DNA of 64,000 bases, from NCBI GenBank assembly GCA_020744425.1, contig JAGMUV010000015.1, forward strand, positions 682,001 to 746,000. Reading direction: 5' to 3'. Positions within the stretch are counted from its first letter, which is position 1, and every line of letters begins with the position of its first letter. This document shows positions 56,914 to 64,000 of the stretch, in pieces. The position numbers and the translations under genes are program-made. The notes beneath the pieces were generated by a model, which did no database searches, had not been told where the DNA came from, and saw only the letters and a program-made list of their open reading frames with translations. Source of the DNA: Dactylonectria macrodidyma. Lineage: Eukaryota; Ascomycota; Sordariomycetes; Hypocreales; Nectriaceae.

Positions 56914-58070
56914 ATGGCTGAGGAGTATGATGAGGCCCAAATGGGCGAGGACGCTGGCAATGCCGGGCCAGGCGCTCCCACACCTCTTGCGGCTCTCGAA
57001 GTACGACGCCCTTGACCTAGACATTGACTTTGGCGCTGACAGGGCGTGACTCCAGGGCGTTGCGGGCTTAACGAAGCGTGATATCCAGCTCATCGTGGAT
57101 GGAGGCTATAACACTGTGGAATCAGTTGCATACACCCCACGTCGCATGTTGGAACAGATCAAAGGCATCTCGGAACAGAAAGCAGGCAAAATCCTGGCCG
57201 AAGGTGCGCAAGTCCCGCTCAATATTAACTCTCCCACGCGGTGCTGACCAATTTGAAGCATCCAAGCTCGTCCCTATGGGATTTACCACCGCCACCGAGA
57301 TGCATCAACGTCGAAGCGAACTCATTTCAATCACGACTGGGTCAAAGAATCTGGACACTCTTCTTGCTGGCGGTATCGAAACCGGCTCGGTAACAGAGCT
57401 CTTCGGCGAATTCAGAACCGGAAAGAGTCAAATCTGCCACACCCTCGCCGTTACATGTCAACTCCCTTTCGATATGGGCGGTGGAGAAGGCAAGTGCATG
57501 TACATCGACACTGAGGGCACGTTCCGCCCAGTCCGATTACTTGGCGTCGCCAACCGATTCGGTCTGTCTGGCGAGGAGGTTCTCGACAATGTCGCATATG
57601 CACGAGCATATAACTCGGACCATCAACTTCAGCTGCTCAACCAGGCTGCCGCCATGATGTGCGAGACCAGATTTTCTCTGCTCATTGTGGATAGTGCAAC
57701 TGCGCTCTACCGAACAGATTTCTGCGGCCGTGGTGAACTCTCAAACCGACAGACGCATTTAGCAAAGTTCATGCGCACGCTTCAACGCCTCGCGGACGAG
57801 TTTGGCATCGCCGTTGTCATTACCAATCAGGTTGTCGCTCAGGTGGATGGAGGCCCTAGTGCCATGTTCAACCCCGATCCTAAAAAACCCGTCGGTGGCA
57901 ACATTATCGCGCATGCCAGCACCACCAGAATCAGCTTGAAAAAAGGACGCGCTGAGACGAGAATTGCCAAGATCTACGACAGCCCATGTCTGCCCGAGAG
58001 TGATACCCTATTTGCCATTGGCGAGGAGGGAATCGGCGACCCTGCCCCTAAGGATATGGAGAAGGACTAA
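56914..58070 (+). CDS. RAD51: RAD51 recombinase
   Basis: Three exons: 56914-57000, 57056-57203, 57259-58070; 348 aa, the normal size for fungal RAD51. Introns (both 55 nt) have GTACGA..CAG and GTGCGC..AAG borders, the second with a TGCTGAC branch. N-terminal DNA-binding HhH region: [20 protein letters not shown], then [15 protein letters not shown]. RecA core: Walker A GEFRTGKS (128-135), EGTFRP, Walker [27 protein letters not shown] (L2 region) and [12 protein letters not shown]. All motifs are intact. It ends [12 protein letters not shown]. It forms nucleoprotein filaments on single-stranded DNA for strand exchange in double-strand break repair. NUP120/160 follows on the same strand 481 bp later. 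Confidence 0.97.
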
Positions 58071-58551
58071 TAACCGGACTGAGAAGTTTGTATGAGGTGA
58101 CGGCGGATATGATGATGTTCCTTTGCATGATTGCCGGCGTTTTTGTACAGATGGGGGACCTTTGCTTGTCTATCAACAGTGACACAGGACTGTTGCGCTT
58201 GTTGGGAGGAAATATGCCCGTTTGACGCACCTTTGGTAGCCAATATTGCATTTCGGCTGTAAAATATAAAATTAAATGTGACTCAAAGGTGTAAATTGAT
58301 TGAATAAACATGAAGAAATGTTTTTTAATAAATCTTGAAATCATGCGCGCATGTGTCAGTGTTTGATGCATCCTGTCTCCTAGGCACAGCTGATTTCCTT
58401 TTGGGGTTAGCGCGGGCGCGACAGTGCACTTCCAACTCAGAAATTCTGCCATGCAACGCGACCACGCCTTAGCAACCGACTTGCGCCCATCGCAACCAAC
58501 GTCAAAGACACGACCCTATCTCCCACGATCGATCCGCTTTATGGAGGCGAG
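58071..58551. other. Intergenic region RAD51 - NUP160
   Basis: 481 bp; A/T-rich middle (about 58255-58340) consistent with the RAD51 3' end, then the promoter and leader of the nucleoporin gene. No gene seen. Confidence 0.55.
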
Positions 58552-61500
58552 ATGGATTCAGGCGAGACCCAGTATCTCTTCAAAGAGACCCGCTTGAACC
58601 TCGAACCTCCAGCCTCGTCGTCCGTCGTCACTATTCGAGTGCCCTCCAACTCCGGCCACGGCCGCAACAACCGCAAGCACGCGCGAGACAGCGCTGTCGA
58701 GGATGAAACGACCTTCCGACTAAAGAACTTGGCGACTGCATCCTCTATTTATCATCGACAATGGCACGACACGCCGCGCAGCTTCCTCTGGAGGGTCTTG
58801 GATGATGGGACGCTCCTCAGCATTCGGGCTGTTGATGTTTGCAAGAAGGCCCAGGCAGCCGATGCGCCTCTGGTTCTGAACTTCCACTTCTCGGTGCCCA
58901 TACAGACCGGTTGCGTGACCTTTTCGGACCCGGAGGAGCACGACTCCCTTTGTGTCTTTGTCCTGGACCAGTCAAACCAACTATACACATTCACTTTACG
59001 GCCCGACCTCTTCAGAAAGCGGTCTGCCGTTGATGCTGGCCTTTCTGAACTTGGCAAGGTCCAGCCGCCGGCAGGTCTGGGTTTCAAACACGCTCACCGG
59101 ATGGTGGCCGTGACGGCGGAAACTCTGCTCGTAACCGTCAATGACGGCGGCATGATCCGACTGGACAGGAACAAGTCTCATATTGGTGAGTCGAAATGCC
59201 TTAATGATATAGGCCTTAACTAATTGGTCTTTCAGCATCAGCCCCCATGTGGAAGGAGTCATTCTTCAACGTGCAAGGCTGGGCGCAGAACCTTCGCAGC
59301 CTTCTCCCCTTCCAGGGGAAACACACCATCAAGTACGGCAAGACCAACATGGAATACAGCGCGGCAACATCAATTCAAGTTACATCATTTGGCTTAGAAG
59401 ACGCCCTCTTTGCCATCACGGTCTGCCTCGACCACCGAATGCGAATCTGGAACGTGGAAGATGGCCAAATCCTCTACACAGGCGACATTCTTAACGCCGA
59501 GCGGAACCCGCAAGAGATTGGCAAGTGGGCGATCGATCCCACTCAAGCCAACCTCGTCCAACTCATCGGACGAAACCGAGGACAAAGAATTTGCGCGACG
59601 TTTTCCCCCATTGGTGCCGGGGAGTTCAAATTTTGGAAGATTATTGCTAAGAACAGCCACTCCATCGTCGTGGAGGACATCTTCCCCAAGAACGCTCTGG
59701 TTCCTGTGACGCCATCGTCATCTGATGTGTGGACGCTGGCCGATTTTGTCCTCTCATCGCCCGCCGAGAGTGCTATCCAGCTGTGGACCCTGTGGAAGAA
59801 TAACATGACATATAGAGTGCAACGGCTGGAGGTCGATCGGAAGAATATGGCACAGTCTTGGGAATATAACTGGGAGGGCGTCTACGTGGATACCCCAACA
59901 CTGACTGCAGAGACATCCGGGCCTTGTGACCCTGCCGACGTCACCGAAAAGTGGCTTCAGCTGATACTGAAGCCTGGAAGATTCACGAGAGCCACATTGG
60001 AGACAGCGCTATCGATCTACGAGCGCGGACTTGGCACCACGAAAGAAGTTGGCAAGGGCCGGGGATTGGCTGAATCGATATGCTCGGTTCTAGGATCTAC
60101 CGCCACGCTGGACCGAGGCGCCGCTGGGGCCATGGACTATGAGCAGTTCCGCGCATCGAGCGAGACTCAGTGGAGAAGGTTCCATCGACTTTTGATGGAA
60201 CTGGATAAGCAGCGAGGGGAGGCTATTGGACTGTCTTTGGACCCCAGCACCGCCATGACATGGGTTGTGTGTTCCGACTTCCTCTCAGCCATCAGAGACC
60301 GCAGCAACATCGAAAGGCTGTACCATAACCTATCAACGCCAGAGGAGGATCAAGAGCCGCAAGCCGCCCTGGTGAGCTCTGCCTTGAATTTTGTGGAAGG
60401 ACTCCCAGACAACCTCGCGCAGCTCTGCCAGTCGGTCCTACGACCTGAACTGTTCGAGGATTCTTCTAAGACGGATCTTGAACGGATACAATACTTCTTT
60501 GACAAATCCGGGTTCTGGCGAGGCATCACGGATGAAGACTGTAATCAAGTCGTCGAGGCTTTGGGTCAAAACTTTAACACAGTGACTGACAAACTCTACG
60601 CCGACCTGATGAGCCTCATCTCTGCCCCGGTGGATGCGAGAAGCCGCAATCTCCGTCATCCTCTGACTGAGTTTGGAAGGAAACTAGTCGTCAAGGCTGT
60701 CCAGGAGAGCATCGAGCTGCAATGGAAAGTCTGCTTCAGCCAACTGATCCTGCTCGTTCTCATGGAGTTTGAGTGTGATCAAGATGCGGATGCCCTCCAC
60801 AACCGAGTCGATATTGGGTTCGTCTACAGACAACTTGTTGGTGCCCTGCGAAGATTGGAGCTCCTAAAATGGCTCGGCCAAACGGAGATTTCAGGAGTTG
60901 TCATCCGAGAAAAGAGTGAGAGTGCCATCTTGAAGAAGGGCCTTGAGGATGTCCAAGTTTTGACGGCCCTTGAGGCTAATGTGGGCCATCTTCTCGGTTT
61001 CGCCAACATTAAGAATGAGCCGCTCTCCAGCAGTGTCACCGATCTCATCGTCAACCTTTGTGCACCTGACAGCGACATCGAAGTTTCACCGTCGCTCATT
61101 CAGTGCTCACTAATCAAGCGAGAAAGAGCCGATCTGGCTCTAGACCTTGCTCCCTTTTGCGACCAGAATCCCTTTTCTGTCTACGTACAGGGTCGTGTGC
61201 TGCTGTCTCTGAAAGATTTTGGGTCTGCTGCTATCCATTTCAGAAAGGCCGCGATTGGAATGAGTAAGTGAACAACCAGACCATAACTAGGATATGATTA
61301 CTAACACATTACCAGGCACTGAGAACGTTGAGGCTGATCGCCATAGTTGCGGTCTTCTTGATGACACCGAGTGGAACCTACTCAACAACGGCCTCGCCAA
61401 GTATTACTCTCATATTGTAGCTCTTTACGAGAAGCAAAAGGCGTATTCATATGTGGTTGAATTCGCAAGACTTGCTATGCAATTCTTGAGTTTCAAACCA

Positions 61501-62163
61501 GATGCCACCTCTCTGAAGACGGAAATGCAGAGCCGGCTATTCAATGCCGCTGTAGCAACGTCGCAATTCGAGCTCGCTCATGCCAGCTTGCTTTCAATCA
61601 AAAACCAGGCTATCAGGCATGCGAGCCTCCAAAAGCTGGTCGACAAGATGTGCGAGTCGTATCACAACATCGAGCTTGTGGCGTTGCCATTCCCCAGCAT
61701 GCAACAAGAAGTTGATGCCATCCTTGAACAGAGATCCAAGGCGGTGGCGGACATTATGGATGGTTTCCCCTACCACCAGGTCCTCTATTCATGGAGAATC
61801 AAGCACAACAACTACAGAGGCGCCGCCTCAGTGCTGCTAGATCGCATTCGGAAGCTGCGGGCCGCCGGAGAGGGAGACGAAGTCGCTGGAGACGATATTC
61901 TTGACACTCCAGTCACGAGGCAATACTTGCTTCTCATCAATGCCCTCAGCTGCGTGGAACCGAAGCAGGCCTGGATCTACGACGAGCCGACGACGGAACA
62001 TGGGCGGGACGGCCCGTTCGGTGGAGGAAAGCGCAAAGTGGTGTCGCTGGCAGATATCAGGAAGCAGTATCAGGATGAGCTCGATCGGATTGCGGCGATC
62101 CACAACAACCAGTTTGGCTTCGAGGCGGACGATGTCATGGAAATTGTAAGAACCGGCGAGTAA
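58552..62163 (+). CDS. NUP120: Nucleoporin Nup120/Nup160 (Y-complex)
   Basis: Three exons: 58552-59185, 59236-61263, 61316-62163; 1169 aa. Introns of 50 and 52 nt have GTGAGT/GTAAGT donors; the second has a TTACTAACA branch site. The start MDSGETQYLFKETRLN is the only ATG in context. N-terminal half: beta-propeller with FLWRVLDDGTLLSIRAVDV, GYARM-free WD-like strands such as LFAITVCLDHRMRIWNVEDGQI and WAIDPTQ, typical of Nup160. C-terminal half: helical, with YVVEFARLAMQFL, LLSIKNQAIRHASLQKLVD and YHQVLYSWRIKHNNYRGAASVL, the conserved end region of the family. Role: outer-ring scaffold of the nuclear pore (Y-complex) in mRNA export and pore assembly. Converges with VPS26, 236 bp apart. Confidence 0.92.
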
Positions 62164-62399
62164 ATCATGTAGACTAAAGGTGTTGTTTCAAAACTCTCAC
62201 AGGGCGAGATACCTCGGACATGTCATGGTCATGGGATTTATACGGGATTAATCATTTGTTTGTTTTTGTTACGAAACTTGGGTACTTCGATCACCCTGGT
62301 CTCCCATTCTTTAAACCTAAACGCCAGGACCGATGCTAGAAAACTGCAAATAGCTGATATCAACGTACACCAATTGACGAGCCGCTAGTGAGTGCGACA

Positions 62400-63571
62400 T
62401 TAGGCCTGAACTGCGGCCAGCTTGTTCTCTGGGGGTGCGTGTAGTTGCTGGGTGCCGGCGCCAGTGGTGGGCAGCGCATCGGGAGCCTGGCGGTAGAGGA
62501 TGATTTCCGACTGCTTAAAGTATCGTCGGGCATCTGCAAACAGTGGTAAGAAGCTGCGTAAACTAGAGAAGGGGGTGTTGGAGAGGATTAGACTAACCTT
62601 CATCGATGAGGACAAGACTAAGGTAATAACGGGTGGAGAACTTCTTGTTGACGTCGCGGAAGGTGGGCGTTAGGTCGAAGCCTCCGAGGAATAGTCGGAT
62701 GGGGATGGTCTCGCCGCGCGACGGTGAGCCGTCCATGATCTCGAAGCGCACCAGGGTTTCGCTCTCGTTGTACTGGTTAGGGGCAGCTCCGGTGGTCTCT
62801 CTCCGGATGATGGAGAGTTCCATGTGCTTGATCTTCAACCGGACAAGGAGGAAGTAGATGCGACCGACGATGACGTCCTTGAGATGGTACTTGCTCTTGC
62901 TGTACTCGAACTCGATGTGCAGGCAGTCCTCAATGCCGACATCCATCTTAATGCTGCTGTTCATCTCTGGAGGGATGCGATAGCTGTAGACCCAGATATC
63001 CTTCTCGCGGATGACGTCGGCCATGCGGCGGGAGACGGTGACGCGGACAAAGTAGCGCAGCTTGACGTTGATGCCGTTGTATGACTCGTACTGCTTCTCG
63101 ACGTTCTTGAAGTTGAAGTCAAAGGTCTGCGGGTGTTGCAGCTCGCCGGGGGCCGCGAGCTCTTGGTTGAGGGAGAGGAATTCGTAGTGATTGCCCCGGT
63201 CAAAGAACATCTCTGGCGACGAGGGTCAGTATCGAGGCAGGTGAGTTTGCGAGGGGTTTATCGGGCTCAATGGAGGAGGAAGACGCGGGGGATCTCGCGG
63301 GGGATCTCGCGGGGGACGTGAATGGCCTCAGGGGTGGCGGGAATGGTCGCATACCTATGGTGCCGATGAACTGGACCTTGATGCCGGTGTGCTCGAGCCT
63401 CTTGCCATCCTTGGGGCGGACGGTGACAGCGCCCTTGACGGACTCGCCGTCCATGAAGAGCGGCGCCTTCTCGCGACGGTTCTTGTCAAGCTTGACGTCG
63501 ACCATGGACCGGTCGTCGGTGTCGTCGAGCACGACATCGATGTCGACGGGGGTCGCAAAGAAGTACGACAT
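62400..63571 (-). CDS. VPS26: VPS26, retromer subunit (arrestin fold)
   Basis: Three exons: 63571-63355, 63212-62598, 62533-62400; 321 aa. Introns of 142 nt (GTATGC..CAG) and 64 nt (GTTAGT..CAG) keep the frame. MSYFFATPVDIDVVL, GAVTVRPKDGKRLEHTGIKV, FIGTIEMFFDRGNHYEF, RYFVRVTVSRR, KDIWVYSYRIPPE and RFEIMDGSPSRGETIPIRLF are highly conserved Vps26 segments; the usual LVDEEDRRYFKQQEI end is present as LIDEDARRYFKQSEIILYR. Retromer (Vps26-29-35) returns cargo receptors from endosomes to the Golgi. The first intron carries a 12-bp tandem repeat. The C-terminal ~30 residues are variable. Confidence 0.95.
63285..63316. repeat. 12-bp tandem repeat inside VPS26 intron 1
   Basis: GCGGGGGATCTC is repeated twice head to tail (63285-63296, 63297-63308) and a third copy starts (GCGGGGGA). 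It lies in the middle of the 142-nt intron, making this the longest confirmed intron with a repeat in the window. Confidence 0.8.
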
Positions 63572-64000
63572 GATGAGCGGCAGCTAGACGGGTTGGACGG
63601 GGGCAGGCAGGCCGGTTTGATGGGAGAATGCGGTTCGGCGCAAACGTGAAGCTGTATCGGAGGCGGCGGCGGGAGAGGGACACGCTGGATCGCGAGGTTT
63701 GGAGGCTGGGCGCAGCACAGGGATGGCTTTTGGTGGTTGAGGGTCGGCGCTCCGCTGACGTATCGGCCGGGGGGTGGCAGGCAGACCGGTAGCGACCCAC
63801 CCGAGCCGTCCGAGAGCCCGCTGGAGAGGCTGAGCGATTGGAGAGCAGTGGAGAGAGTGAGCTGATAGGGGGAGTGGTTTTTATGTCGATGCCTAGAGCC
63901 GCAACGTACACGTGCCAAAAAAAAAAAAAAAAAAAAAAAAGAAGTCTCGGGGGTTGAGGAAGTGCAGAAACGGGTTGCTAATTGCATCGTGTCGTAAAGC
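63572..64000. other. Promoter and leader of VPS26, to window end
   Basis: 429 bp upstream of VPS26; C/T-rich on the coding strand. Contains A24 at 63917-63940 (T24 on the VPS26 strand, 346 bp before its ATG), which could act as a nucleosome-excluding poly(dA:dT) promoter tract. No other gene seen before the window ends. Confidence 0.6.
63917..63940. repeat. Homopolymer A24
   Basis: Uninterrupted run of 24 A, the longest homopolymer in the window, upstream of VPS26. Confidence 0.9.

Overview
The window looks like an ordinary nuclear chromosome segment of a filamentous ascomycete, most likely a Sordariomycete and possibly Hypocreales. Reasons: short introns (about 46-142 nt) with GTANGT-type donors and CTAAC-like branch sites; strictly fungal forms of conserved eukaryotic genes (STT4, NUP120/160, PRE7, REX1, Hsp30-type sHSP); no operons; no AT-rich RIP-like tracts; and long pyrimidine-rich 5' leaders between genes. 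I did not see rRNA, tRNA, CRISPR, transposase, virus-derived or secondary-metabolite genes.

Seventeen protein genes can be supported. Left part (1-12.7 kb): SIL1 (ER chaperone exchange factor), a SET+MYND lysine methyltransferase-like protein, a Mis18 centromere protein on the opposite strand (tail to tail with the SET gene, 41 bp apart), the RNA exonuclease REX1, and a TRP/FLC-family membrane protein. A 4.3 kb stretch without a convincing gene (12.7-17.0 kb) follows. Next come a MutL-family protein (PMS1/MLH2-like), divergently paired with RIB4 (lumazine synthase), and a long Gln/Met-rich acidic protein of unknown function.

The stretch 24.8-33.1 kb is gene-poor: it holds the probable long leader of the Gln/Met-rich gene, scattered simple repeats, and the leader (with a probable 5'UTR intron) of a Mn-type cation diffusion facilitator. 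Then come the phosphatidylinositol 4-kinase STT4 (four exons), divergent from the proteasome beta-6 gene PRE7; a small atypical SDR-type oxidoreductase after a 2.7 kb gap; another 5.9 kb gene-free stretch; an RRM+YTH RNA-binding protein; an Hsp30-type small heat-shock protein with TATA box and heat-shock elements; RAD51; NUP120/NUP160; and VPS26 (retromer) on the opposite strand near the right edge.

The genes are independent housekeeping functions: protein folding and sorting (SIL1, HSP20, VPS26, PRE7), genome maintenance and centromere identity (MutL, RAD51, Mis18), RNA metabolism and export (REX1, YTH, NUP160), lipid, ion and vitamin metabolism (STT4, FLC, CDF, RIB4). I found no cluster that behaves as a new multi-gene system. 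The most unusual local signals are: a MutL gene whose reading frame continues in the same frame beyond a TAG, best explained by a 93-nt intron; a YTH domain interrupted by an acidic insert and fused to an RRM; an HQEL C-terminus on SIL1; a Ser/Thr-rich insert in lumazine synthase; and a five-run G-quadruplex motif in the FLC leader.
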